From: Pinus tabuliformis
Lineage: Eukaryota > Streptophyta > Pinopsida > Pinales > Pinaceae
Assembly: GCA_031772625.1 (NCBI GenBank)
Contig: CM062814.1
Span: 828,018,757-828,082,756 of the forward strand
Reading direction: 5' to 3'
Length of the DNA stretch: 64,000 nucleotides
A program made the position numbers and the translations under genes. Shown here one piece after another: positions 1 to 10,667 of this stretch. How positions within the stretch are numbered: position 1 is the first letter of the stretch; each line of letters begins with the position of its first letter. The notes under the pieces are model-generated. The model was not told where the DNA came from. It made no database searches and saw nothing but the letters and a program-made list of their open reading frames with translations.

Positions 1-608
1 AATTGATGAAATGTGGCCTTCAGATTGTGGTGTTGTGATCCAGGAGTATCCAGTCTGAAAATTCATGAAACATGGTCCCTGGTGGAAGAGTGGAGTTTTT
101 TGTAGGGTGGCACCTATGTACTAGTAAAGATATTGGCTAGTACAAGAGCTAGGGGGTTGTAGCTCCCTTCTAGTAGAATTTGGAGAATGAGAGAAGGTTG
201 TAACCTTTTGCAGGTAGAAGCCTGTGTACTGCTATGATTCTGCACCAGTACAAGATTGTAAATAGATTTTCTTATTAATTAAAGAAGACAGAGACGATAA
301 CAGCAAGTGGCTTTTACCCACATTGGGTTTCCACCTTAAATCTTGGTGTTCATGTGTTTTGCTTATGTGTGATGCTTTATTCTACTTTTATTGCATTGTC
401 TAATAAATCTTTGATATACTGGTTTATGCTCAACACATAATAAATTGTCTAAATCACAAGTTCTTTGCATATACGCTAGTTTCTTTAAGCACAGTTGTGT
501 GTACACGCTAGTTCACTTCACTGAAGTAGCATATATAAATATGTTTGGGAAATAAAATTATTGATCTGATAATACTGATTCACCCCCCTCTCAGTATTAT
601 TTCCAACA
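1..608 (+). mobile_element. Truncated Copia-type LTR (3' part), continues left of window
   Basis: The stretch ends in TTCCAACA and carries the usual plant Copia LTR tail: a cacattgggtttccac block near 340, a T-rich stretch, then ttcacccccctctcag just before the end. No gag or pol follows it, because GYP-1 begins about ten bases later. It is therefore either a solo LTR or the edge of an element lying to the left. The few bases between it and GYP-1 look like a remnant of the BIG-F LTR, so both insertions hit almost the same spot. The family assignment is by general resemblance only. Confidence 0.6.
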
Positions 609-617
609 ACAAGGAGT

Positions 618-1819
618 GATAAGAACGTGGAAGAAATCATAAAAAAACTCAGAAAATTAAAATTTCATAGAAACTCCCCATAGTTAAGCTAAAAACTTGT
701 TACGAAACTGTTGTAGCTTATCATTGAGGAAAATGCAAGGAACTTTTTTAGTTAAAGGAGTTCTTTTGGCATGAGTTTAGCTAAATTACATTAGAGTACA
801 CTTCAAAATTTTCAGAAAGATCACAAAAGTAAGAGAAGAATGTTTTTGTAGCTTGCTACCAAATTTTGCTACGAAACTGTCAAACTGCTTTTTTCTGCAC
901 TATAAATTTTGATTGGGCATCAAACATCAAGGAAATCACATGGGTTACAGGTCACAAGGGTTTCCACATCATCATATCAGAACTCCTATTTTTTCGGAAA
1001 ATAGGTCAGCAAAGTCAACCAGGTCAGCACATCCACGTGGAAAGAGCACATTAGAAATCCAGCACACTCAGCATTTGGTTGGATCGATAAGGTTTTGCAA
1101 CGAAATATTTATGGGCTCATAAATAGATAGAATCTTATTTGAGTTCAAATTGTATTAAAACATAAAATCCCTAAGAAATCTCAAATATGTTTTGTAAGTC
1201 AAATAGGATTAGGTCTCTTAGCATGATGATTGAATCTAGCCCTAGGTGGCAGATTTTGTAATTAATGGAAGATGGAGATGTATCTATATATATTTGTACT
1301 TTTTTTACTCTGCAAAGGATAGAGAATGTGAGAAAGACCACTTTTGTAAATATTTATCCAGCTAATATACATTTGTATTATACTCTATTTATTCAACCTG
1401 GGATTCAATTTTGGCTGTTACAATATCTCATCATGATTTTATGTTGTTACCAGTTTTCATAGATTATTTGATTACCTAGAATTGAATGTTATATTGGTCC
1501 AACTTCCTTCAATTTGTTGTGATTAACTGTAAATGTTCATATTCACATTAGTAAGGCAAAAATGCCTCAACTTCCACAAATTTACAATGTTTGTCTGTAA
1601 TTGAGTTTTTCTTTTGACTCCATGCGCAATGGTGGTGATCATCTACAAGAAATCATACAAAAATCTAGAGTTATCCATCTGTAATTTAGTTTTATTTAGA
1701 ACATTATCCAGTTTTCCTTGAGAGAGCCCTCTCATGCTGGAAGGACTAACTTCTAGCTACAAGTGGTTTGAAATTCTTATTATTGATTGGAGGTTGACAC
1801 AACCCAGCCTATCATATCA
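618..1819 (+). repeat. GYP-1 5' LTR
   Basis: About 1.2 kb, repeated at 12184-13402 with the same order of blocks, for example the shared stretch beginning tagttaagct near 681 and 12256. The short terminal inverted repeat is TGATA/TATCA. The two copies differ by many substitutions and small indels. The outer boundary is uncertain by a few bases because aaggag precedes both copies. Confidence 0.85.
1284..1293 (+). promoter_or_regulatory. Putative TATA box of GYP-1 5' LTR
   Basis: The sequence ctatatatat lies in the downstream half of the LTR, where U3 should end. The 3' LTR has a matching tctatatatttg near 12856. The position suits a retrotransposon core promoter, but no start site can be proven from sequence. 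Confidence 0.5.
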
Positions 1820-1832
1820 AGTGATAATATTT

Positions 1833-1850
1833 TTTGGTGCATCTACCGGG
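1833..1850 (+). other. GYP-1 primer binding site region
   Basis: TTTGGTGCATCTACCGGG follows the 5' LTR by about 13 bases. It resembles the TTTGGCGCCGTTGCCGGG block found at this place in many plant Ty3/gypsy elements of the Tat/Athila branch, which is thought to pair with a tRNA 3' end. CpG decay would account for some of the differences. Confidence 0.6.
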
Positions 1851-2159
1851 AGCTAAACGTTACATTACCCTGGGTGATTCATTTCGAAGTAGTTGAACTC
1901 TTAAAGGCAGTAAGAGATCCAACATTTCAAGGTTGTACTTCTACCTTGGCGACTTCACTGACATCTACAACTTAAAGGTGGCTCCCAAAAATATTTATAC
2001 AAGGAGCAATCCAGATCCAGATCCACCAAAGATAGTTGATAATCCAGAGAAAATTCTCAGAGGAAATGGTATCTCATCAAAATCAGGTACTCCACATCTC
2101 TAAAGATCTACATCTTTACCCTCTGAAGGTGTTCAAAGTATTACGGACATAAAATTTGA

Positions 2160-3404
2160 TGAAAATTTTGATCAAACACTTTTTAGATCTAAATCAAAAA
2201 ATGAATTAATAGAAATTGTCCTAGATCTACAGAGATTAGGGGTAGATACCACATCTATTTTTTCCAAAGAAGATAAAGAAAGGTTTTGGGAAATTTCTAC
2301 ATCAGACTTGTCATTAGAGCATGAGTCTTTAGAAAAACTAAAAGAACTTTATCCTTTTGAATTCCAGTTGAAAAGAAGAGTTGGTATCCCTTTACCCGAG
2401 TGGAGTTCTTTTATTTCTGAGTTGAAGTTTCATGTAACTCAGTTTCCTACAATGACATCCAATACTCTTACTAGTTTGATAGCTACCTCCCCTGTTGTAG
2501 TTTCTACTAGTACATCTATTATTGTCACTTCTACAATGGCAAGAGTTCCTCCTCTTCCTCCTCCTGTAGGCCCTACCAGATATGCCCCTCTTGTCTTTCC
2601 TGCTCAACTTCATGATCTAACATAGTGATATTCTACTAGAATAAAAACTTTTGTAGGTGAGGAGGGAATTACTGCAAAACAAAATGTTTACCAATTTAAT
2701 GATTTCATAGACTTAGAAGAGGTGGATGATGAATATGTTAAGATGATATTGTTTGTACAGAGTTTCATTGGTGAAGTCAGAAAATGGTTTAAAGCCTTAA
2801 CCCCAAGAAGTATATAGGATTGGGATGAGTTAGAAGACGTTTTCTTAAGGAAATGGGGAAGTAAGGTGAATCTTGTTCAAACATTGACTAAATACAATAA
2901 TTTTAAGAAAGCAAGTAATGATTCAGTTCATGATTTTTCAAAAAGGTTTAACAAGTGTATAATTCCATTCCTACTCATATAAAACCTCCCCTAGGGGCTA
3001 CCCAATTACATTATGCTGAAGCTTTTCATTATGAGTTTTCCATTTGGTTGAGAGAGAGGGAATCTGCCACTTTGGCTAGCATGCAAAATGATGTTGTTAA
3101 GGTAGAGGTCGAAATGGTTGCAGCTAAAAGGTCAAAGACTGGAAAAGGAAGAATAAAGGAGGAAGACCAACCTTCTACATCTTCAGATGTAAAATTCGAT
3201 AGCATGATGAAAACCATGGAAAAGCTTATGGATAGACTAACACTTGGAAATAATCCTCCCGTTGCACAACTAGAAACACTGATAAGAAACCCAAATTTCA
3301 GAAGACCTCAGATTCAACAGAGACCAAGAGTACAAAGAAACCTACCTGACCAGCAAGTTAGGCCCCCTTTCCAACAAAATCTAGTAGATGAAGAAGAAAT
3401 GTAG
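2160..3404 (+). pseudogene. GYP-1 gag (broken)
   Basis: This is the capsid-like region of GYP-1. The most recognisable part lies at about 2640-2970. It has the plant gag core pattern: a tryptophan-containing KWFKALTP block, then WDELEDVFLRKW, then DSVHDFSKRFNK. It is followed by a basic, glutamine- and proline-rich tail (to 3404), and I see no zinc knuckle. Before the core is a proline-, serine- and threonine-rich stretch near 2440-2610. The region is broken in a few places. The function as particle protein is inferred from the family. Confidence 0.75.
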
Positions 3405-3789
3405 CCAAAAAATAAAGAAGACATCATACATTGTTTGGATGAGGATGAAATAGGGATGTTTTTAACAAAATAAGAACATGATGAATCTAGTAATGACGTG
3501 TAATGATGAAACTGAAAAACAATCAGAATACCAGAAAGGATATTTGCATGCCATTTTTGAGATACAAAAACAATATAACTTGAGGAATAGGAATGTCCTT
3601 ATACTTACCAATAAGAGTTAGCCTAAGAAAGCAGATGCTCCAAAGGTTGTTGAACAGAAGAAAGATGCTCTTGGGAAAGAAATTGAAAAATCTCAACCAG
3701 TTTTTAACCTAGAAAATGAGATTTCAAAAATAAAAATTGTTGTTCCCTTTGGAGAAATAATAAGGCTTATAGAATACAAGAATCAAATT

Positions 3790-4342
3790 GTGAAAATGCT
3801 TAACACTCAAGTTGAACCCTCTGATACTCTAAATCTGCAAGAATATCACCCTACTATATTCTTAGGACCAAGAGTGGAAGATGAGAAAAATGAAGAAGTG
3901 CCACCATTCTATGTGAGTTTAAATATTCATGACATTACACAATGTTATGTTAGATTCAGGGGCATCTCACAATTTAATGCCAAAGGTCATCATGGAAATA
4001 TTGGGCTTGGACATAACCAGACCATACAAGGATTTATTCTCATTTGATTCTAAGAGAGTTCAATGTATAGGCTTAATCAAAGATGTGGTTGTTGGTCTAA
4101 CTCAGATCCCTACTAAGAGTGTAGTGATGGACATAATTGTAGCAGATATTCCACCAAAGTTCGGTATGTTGTTATCTAGATCATGGGCTGCCAAAATCAA
4201 GGGAACCATGAAAATGGACATGTCCTACACCAGTATCCCTGTTTTTCTGAGCATAGAATATTATATCGAGAGTCTAGAATGGCATATATGGTCAGAAGCA
4301 AAGATAAACCTCAAAATTTCCCATTTTATGCAGTGGAAATAG
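3790..4342 (+). pseudogene. GYP-1 protease region (broken)
   Basis: An aspartic protease-like block is visible near 3945: the catalytic motif LDSGASHNLM followed by hydrophobic strands. About 60 residues later there is a DIIVADIPPKFGMLLSRSW segment, typical of retropepsin-like domains in plant Tat elements. In intact relatives it cleaves the gag-pol polyprotein. Two overlapping open stretches cover it. Confidence 0.75.
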
Positions 4343-4419
4343 AGTTAGGATCATCTATACTCTTCAATGAAATCATTGGTGAAGTAGAAAATTGGCATGC
4401 AGAGAAAAAACAATATATT

Positions 4420-4860
4420 GAAGAAATTTACAAAGTTTGGTGGCACATGAGATTTGATGGTGCTACTAGAAGAGATGGAGCTAATGCATACATTTGGATA
4501 ATCAGTGCAATAAATGAAAATAAGTTTCTCTCTTACAAACTCAATTTTAAGTGCACAAACAACATGGCAGAGTATGAAGCTTTATTTTTGGGTTTAGAAG
4601 TCTTGAAAAATTTAGGTGCTCAAAAGATTTTAGTTTTTGGTGATTTTGAGTTAGTCATCAAACAAGTAAATGGAACCTATCAAACCAAAGATGTTAGAAT
4701 GAGAGCATACATAAATTTAATTCTTGAATTGCTGGAAAATTTTGAAGAACACAATTTTACAATAAGGCCTAGAGAACAAAATGGTATTGCAGATTCCCTG
4801 GCTATTTTAGCTAGCCTATTTACAATTCCCACTCATTCTAGCAAGAAATATGAGATTGAA
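4420..4860 (+). pseudogene. GYP-1 additional RNase H domain, upstream of RT
   Basis: The open stretch holds an RVT_3-like RNase H: FDGATRRDGANAY, then CTNNMAEYEALFLGLEVL, then GDFELVIKQVNG, and finally REQNGIADSLA. This is the plant archaeal-like RNase H signature known from Tat-branch elements (Ogre, Retand), where it normally follows the RT and the ordinary RNase H. Here it lies between protease and RT. Bases 4860-5225 carry a low-complexity acidic linker. The domain identity is clear; the placement is the unusual part. Confidence 0.8.
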
Positions 4861-5229
4861 ATCAGAGATAGGCCAGCCATCCCTGACAATATAAAAAGCT
4901 GGAAGGTATTTGAAAATGATCAACAAGTCAAAAAATTTCTTGAGTTGAAAGAAGAGTTTGAAACTACTCAAGTTGACAAGAAAAATATGTTCGCTGAAAA
5001 CAAATCCATCATAGAATTCATCCAGCTAAAAAATAATTGTATTCCTAAAGGGCTAATTCCTCTTGAAAAATTATTTGACCAAAATGATGTAGCCAAGAAT
5101 CCTAAGGTCAAATATGATGATGAAGAGGTTGAAAATTGTAATCTTGGTATTGTAGAAAATCCTAAGTATGTTAAGCTATACAAACTCCTTTCTTCTAAAG
5201 TAAAAAATAATATGTTGATTTGGTGAAGA

Positions 5230-5920
5230 AAAACATAGATGTCTTTGCATGGAGTTATGCATATTTGAAAAAATATGATCCAAGTATCATCTAGCATACA
5301 ATACCAATAAAGGAAAATGAAAAGCCTTTCAAACAAAAGCTGAGGAGAATTAATCCACTACTTCTACCATTGATTGAAAAGGATATTAAAAAGTTATTTG
5401 AAGCAAAGATCATAGTACCATTGAGTTTTTCCAGTTGGTTGGCCAATTTGGTACATGTAAGGAAGAAAAAGGGAGAGATTGGGATATGTATTGATTTCAG
5501 AAACGTGAATAAAGCCTCACTAAAAGATAACTATCCTCTTCTCAAGATGGATCACGTATTGTAGAACATAGTAGGATCACAAAGGATGTCAATGTTAGAT
5601 GGTTTCTCAGGGTATAATCAGATATTAGTGCATCCAGATGACCAAGAGAAGACAACTTTTACCATGCCTTGGGGAACATTTATGTATGCAAAGATGCCTT
5701 TTGGACTCATGAATGTAGGCGCTACCTATCATAGGGCCATGGAAATTGCATTTGCAGAAGAAAAAGACAAATATGTGGTTGTATATTTGGATGATATCAC
5801 TATGTACTCAAAGAAAGAAGAAGAACATCTCAAACACATGGAAAAGATTCTTCAAAAATGTAGAAAATTCAGTATTTCTTTAAGCCCTACAAAAAGTGTT
5901 TTGCTTTGACAAAGGGAAAG
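5230..5920 (+). pseudogene. GYP-1 reverse transcriptase, N-terminal and palm part
   Basis: The RT shows the plant Tat order of motifs. A VFAWSY-like lead is followed by QKLRRINP, CIDFRNVNKASLKDNYP, LDGFSGYNQI, then PWGTFMYAKMPFGLMN. The catalytic YLDD is near 5787. The coding sequence stops matching at about 5920, where the Penelope-like element begins, and resumes near 7976. It is broken in addition to that insertion. Confidence 0.88.
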
Positions 5921-5970
5921 TTTACAAAAGATTTTTCGGCGAAGATCACATGAGACATCATTTGTCGATG

Positions 5971-6003
5971 CGTTTCGAACCAACCAGTGTGGTTCATCGT
6001 CGG
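5971..6003 (-). ncRNA. Hammerhead-ribozyme-like motif of PLE-1 (degenerate)
   Basis: The minus strand reads a GATGA box, an AACCA/TGGTT hairpin and a CGAAACG box. This is the arrangement of the hammerhead core found in Penelope-like elements (CTGATGA, helix II, GAAAC). The first box differs from the canonical form and the helix II arm looks partly duplicated, so self-cleavage is doubtful. It lies downstream of the nuclease, where the terminal hammerhead repeats of Penelope elements are found. Confidence 0.4.
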
Positions 6004-6124
6004 GACAAGTTGAAGAAACAGATCCAGCTTAGCAGGTTAAATAGACAAAGCAAAGCCTCCAACGGCTAAAAAGACTAACAGCTACTTTTGACTAGGTACC
6101 GGGATCAAAAACCTTATTTTATAA

Positions 6125-6730
6125 AAATGTTACCCTAGGGGGACCCGTCCTTTAAATAAAAATAATATTATGATAAAAAATATATTAAAAAATAATTAAA
6201 ATATTAAAAATAATTAAATAGTTATGTTCAACTATTACCTAAAAATAATTCATGTTACTAGTTAGTTAAAGACAAATAATTAAAAATATCTAAGGGGAAA
6301 AATTACCCTAGAGGGGGACCAGTCCTTTAAATAAAAATAATATTATGATAATAGTTAGATAAAAATATTAATAAATAATTAAAATTTTTATTTAAAATAT
6401 TAAAAATAAATAAACAATTATGTTCAATTAGTAAAAATAATTCATGAAAATAGTTAGTTAGAGATAAATAATTAAAAATTATATCTAAGGACAAACTTTT
6501 TTATTAATAAAAATTATATGATAATAGTTAGTAATAATACATGATAATAGTTAGTTATACATAAATAATTAAAATTATATTTAATTATTAAATTATATTT
6601 AAGATTAAATTAAAATTATATTTAAAATTAAATTATATTAAAATTATATTACCTTAGGGGGACCAACCCCTTAAAATAAAATGATTTAATGATAATATTT
6701 AATTAAAAATTAAAATTTTAAGTTAAATTA
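6125..6730. repeat. AT-rich tandem repeat, unit about 173 bp, about four copies
   Basis: A block reading taccctagggggacc recurs near 6131, 6303 and 6649, with a worn copy near 6480. The spacing fits a unit of about 173 bp. Each block is followed by ctttaaataaaaataatat-like sequence and long AT stretches. The array lies between the nuclease and the hammerhead-like end of PLE-1. Confidence 0.6.
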
Positions 6731-7032
6731 GTAATTAAAAATAAATCATAAAAATAAGAAGGAATTAAAAACAGGACCATTCTTATATGAATAAATGAAT
6801 ATAAAAGATAGAGATGAGAAAATTAAAATGAGTCATCCTAAAAAAATAAATATAAAAATATAAATAAATATAAAAAATATAAATAAATAAATAATAAAAT
6901 AAAATAATTAAAAAAAAAAAAAAATAAATAATAATAATAATACTTCAGAATAATAATAAATAAATAAATACGTAAGTTAAAAAAAAAAAAAAACTAGGTC
7001 GAGAGTGCTGGGACACAACACCGACTGATTTT

Positions 7033-7890
7033 CTAGCCATCATCTCTATTGAGATTACTCGGCCTCTTTTCAATCTCAAGTGCCTCCCTAAATTTCCGAT
7101 GATGGAAGTGCGAAACCTTAGCAATAACACTAGCTTCCTCATTACAAACATGATGATTGGTTTTCTCGGCGTGCTCAGCCAAAGCGGAAGACTTAGTACG
7201 CCTATGCTTAAGATCTGTTGCATGCTCACTAATCCTCTTATTAATGGAGCGACCAGTTTCCCCAATGTAGGGGGTCCCACAGGAACAGGGGATCAGGTAC
7301 ACACCTTTCATATCTTTAGGGTTGATAGGATCCTTCGCTGATCTGAGGGACATGCGAATGGTGTTCAGGGGCCTAAAGGTCACAGGAACATCATGCGACC
7401 TGAGAATCCTACCAATCTTATCAGTAGTCCCCTGAACATATGGAAGAAGGACACCAGGAACTCGCTCCTTTGGTTCTCGATGAGACAGCGAATTCTTCGA
7501 AGCTTTAACGAAAGCCCTCTGACCCAGGAATCTACTATAACCATTCTCAACAAAGACATCAAGGAGATGGGATTTTTCTTTCTCAAAACTCTCCTTATCC
7601 GAGATCCTTAGGGCCCGAGTAGCCAGGGTATTGAGAACACCCATCTTTTGAGCCGGGAAATGATGGGAACTGGCATGAAGATACTGCTCAATATGCGTTT
7701 TCTTCCGAAAAACTCGGTGGCCGAGGGAACCATCCCTATTCTTAGAAATAAGAATATCGAGGAACGGAAGGCAACCATCAACCTCCTGGTCCATGGTGAA
7801 CTTAATGGCAGAGGATTGATTATTGAGATGATTGAAGAAGAGATCTAATTCCTCTTGGCCGTGAGGCCAGATAACATTGGTGTCATCCAC
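7033..7890 (-). pseudogene. Penelope-like RT C-terminus and GIY-YIG endonuclease
   Basis: The open stretch of 285 codons starts inside the RT palm at the catalytic block (DDTNVIWPHG). The Penelope RT thumb region follows: LPFLDILISK near residue 43 and THIEQYLHASSHHFP near 65. After a linker comes the nuclease: GVY at residues 196-198 and YIG at 208-210, spaced as in GIY-YIG enzymes. The arginine/histidine helix RSINKRISEH and an acidic residue near 271 follow. A CSC pair just before YIG may be part of the zinc site known in Penelope nucleases. Similarity extends upstream to about 7960 (an FMEDFE block), so the fragment covers only the end of the RT. The enzyme would nick target DNA and copy its RNA by target-primed reverse transcription. 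It is broken. Confidence 0.88.
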
Positions 7891-7975
7891 ATATCATCTC
7901 CAAAGCTTTGGGAGGAGCCTGGAAGAGTTTAGAGCCTTGGACTCAAAATCTTCCATGAAAATATTATTGAAATTT

Positions 7976-8640
7976 ATTGAGTCATATAATATCAAAGGAG
8001 GGGATTAGGATTGATCCAAGTAGATTTCCTTCTATTCAGAAGATAGATCTGCCTAGAAACAGAAATGAAATTCAATATTTTTAGGCAAAGTGAATTTTTA
8101 AGAAGATTCCTTCCCAACTTTTCAAAAATTGTGAATCATATTACAAGGATTCTTAAGAAAGACTTTGATATTAAGTGGACAACAGAGGCTAAACATTCAT
8201 TTGAAGAAATCAAGAAAGCTCTCACTCAGGCTCCAGTACTCATTAACCCCGATTTTTCAAAAGAATTTATGGTTTTTACCTTTGCTTCGGAACATTGATT
8301 GCAGGAGTATTGTTACAGAGAAAACAACAAGGTAATGAACAGCCCATCTCATTCTTCAGTAGGACACTTGGGAATTCTCAATTAAATTATAGCATTATGG
8401 AAAAGCAAGATTATGCTTTGGTGAAAGCACTTAAATATTTTAGGGTATATGTCATCCATTCACATATTGTTTCTTTTGTACCTAATGTTGTAATAAAAGA
8501 TATATTAACCCAATCTCATCCAGATGGTAAGAGGAGAAAGTGGATTGCTACTTTACTTGAATATGATTTGGATCAGACCTACCAAATTAGTAAAAGGAAA
8601 GGGATTGGCAAAACTTATGACTCAATCTAATTTTGATTGT
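7976..8640 (+). pseudogene. GYP-1 RT C-terminus and Ty3-type RNase H
   Basis: After the Penelope insertion the gypsy RT resumes with a HIISKEGI-like block (worn), then RNEIQ, FLRRFLPNFSKIVN and ILKKDFDIKWT. A connection/RNase H domain of the usual Ty3 type follows: SRTLGNSQLNYSIMEKQ and ALKYFRVYV. This is the second RNase H of the element. The region is broken a few times. Confidence 0.8.
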
Positions 8641-9945
8641 CTAGGTATTGACTTTATAGCAGAAAATTCAGATGTGATTACAAATGAAGAGTTGATCCAT
8701 GTTGAAGAGAATTTTACAAACTCATATTGGTATAAAGATATCATTTTTGTTCTGCAGCATCATAGAGCTCTTCCGAAAATAACAAAATCAAAATCCAGAC
8801 TTTTCAAGCTAAAATTAGTGAGGTATTGTATCTTCAACAAATGTTTGTACTAGAAAGACACAGGTGGGATACTTCTCAATTGTCTACTACAAAATGAAGC
8901 TGAGAACGTGACTGAATAATTTCATAAGGGTGATTGTGGGGGTCATCATTACTGAAAAGAAATAGTAAATAAAATAATCAAACCAGGCTTTTACTGGCCT
9001 TCAATGTCCAAAGATGTGTATAAGAAAATTGTTTCTTGTCATGAATGTCAGATCTTTGTTGGAAAAAGAAGGTTGCTCTCATTACGTTTGAAACCCATTT
9101 TCATGGAAGCTCCTTTCCAGTAGTGGGGATTGGATTTTATTGGGTAAATACATCCTACATCTTCAAGCCAATATCAGTGGATCCTAACTACCATTGATTG
9201 TTTTACAAAGTGGATTGAAGCAATTCCTACAAGACAAGCCATAGATTCATTAATCATACAATCTTTGGAAAGCCACATTCTATCTAGATTTGGTTGTCCA
9301 ATGAAAATCATCACTGACAATGCTCGGGCCTTTAAATCAAATAAGATGGTGAACTTTTGTAACCAATATGATATCACCCATGTTCATTCTACATCGTATT
9401 ACCCTCAAGGTAATTGCTTGGCTGAGTCATCAAACAAGAGCCTACCAAGGTCATGGCACTTGAACTTAAATTTAATTTATGGCCTAATATAATTTGTACT
9501 AAAATATCCATAGGGGTTTCTCCTTATGAGTTGGTTTATGGAATTAAAGTTGTGTTTCCTAGCTCTCTTGGAGTTCCAATGATGAAATTTTTGCAAGGAT
9601 CGGAAGAAGAACCAAATGAAATTCAATGAAGGATCAAGCAGTTGATTCTTTTGCAGGAAAAAAGAGAGGAATTCTATAGAAATTATCATTAATCCCAAAA
9701 CAGAGTTAAAAAGACATTTGAAAAAAAGACAAAAGAAGAAAATTTCAATATTCATGATATGGTTTTGAAGTGGGAGGCTCGGATTGAAGACAAAGGAAAA
9801 CATGGCAAGTTTGAGAACCTCTAGAAAGGGCCATATAAGATCTCAACTTACCATGGGAATAATACATTTATACTGCAAGAGATGGATGGTCAACTATGTA
9901 AAGGAGGACCTGTCAATGGCAGGTTTCTCAAGCATTATTCCTCTT
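8641..9945 (+). pseudogene. GYP-1 integrase (broken)
   Basis: The zinc-binding head is seen as GGHHY and later CHECQ near 9045. The catalytic core shows DFIG, an ITDNARAF block near 9310 and a QGNCLAESSNKS block near 9405, which fit the D,D-35-E pattern. The C-terminal part has a GPYKIS...GNNTFILQEMDG tail near 9820-9890. The enzyme would insert the cDNA into the genome. It is broken several times. Confidence 0.82.
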
Positions 9946-10667
9946 GATTCAGTTAGTTGGAAAAAACATCATTGTACATATTCAATTTTTCATTTTCAAA
10001 TTTGCAGGTGTGGTTGATCTCTTCAACAAGTTTGAGCCCAAAGTGAAGGCCATAAGAACTTGAAGATAATGTCATCAGTTTTCAGTTTTTAATGTTTGAA
10101 TAAGGCACCTGGTCTGTTGGTTCATTTTTGTACCATAGGGGAAAAACATCCCCATTGGAGCCAATTTTATCTTTGATAACACTTAGAGATAGTTTGGAGT
10201 CAGTTTGTCAAATTAGCTAAGTTTTTTTTTTCCTGAAAATAAAAATAAATGTACAAATTGTCAACTTGGTCACCTAGTTAGTGTGTGGAGTCAACACGAG
10301 TCTAAGTGGGGTCCATAATAGCAGTTAAAATCCAAATTTTCATTTGTGTTAGGCTCATTTGATCATGATTAAGATTTAGCTACTTTTGTCAAATTTCGCA
10401 ACAAATCTGTCACTTCTTCCACCTATCTTGCTACGAAATTATGTTGATGTTAGCAACAGTTATAATTTTCTTAAACATGGGTTAGAGTGTTGATGGATCA
10501 TGAGTACGTGTTAGGGTTTACCTATTGTTCATTATTGCCAAATGATACGCATCACCAAGGATCATTCACCATTGGTTTCATTCTGTTTCGAGTTCGCCTT
10601 GCTGTCATAAGGAGGTCTAGCTGTCATTAGGAGAAATTACAAGTGGAAACAAGGAGGTCTTGTAGCC
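9946..10667 (+). other. GYP-1 spacer between integrase and extra ORF
   Basis: About 700 bp without a convincing ORF. It is T-rich around 10220 and may hold the splice acceptor or promoter for the downstream ORF, but nothing can be shown from sequence alone. Confidence 0.4.

Larger units (their letters stand above)
5923..7975 (-). mobile_element. PLE-1: Penelope-like element (Dryad-type), 5'-truncated
   Basis: About 2.05 kb of minus-strand sequence interrupts the GYP-1 RT, with gypsy RT on either side in matching order. It encodes the last part of a Penelope RT and a GIY-YIG endonuclease. Next comes a long AT-rich tail with a repeat of about 173 bp, and then a block near 5930-6100 resembling the hammerhead-bearing end of Penelope elements. 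The 5' part of the RT is absent, as expected for a 5'-truncated insertion. Nuclease-bearing Penelope elements in plants are known chiefly from conifers, where they are thought to derive from an ancient transfer from arthropods. The insertion edges are uncertain by about 15 bases, and no clear target duplication was found. Confidence 0.85.
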
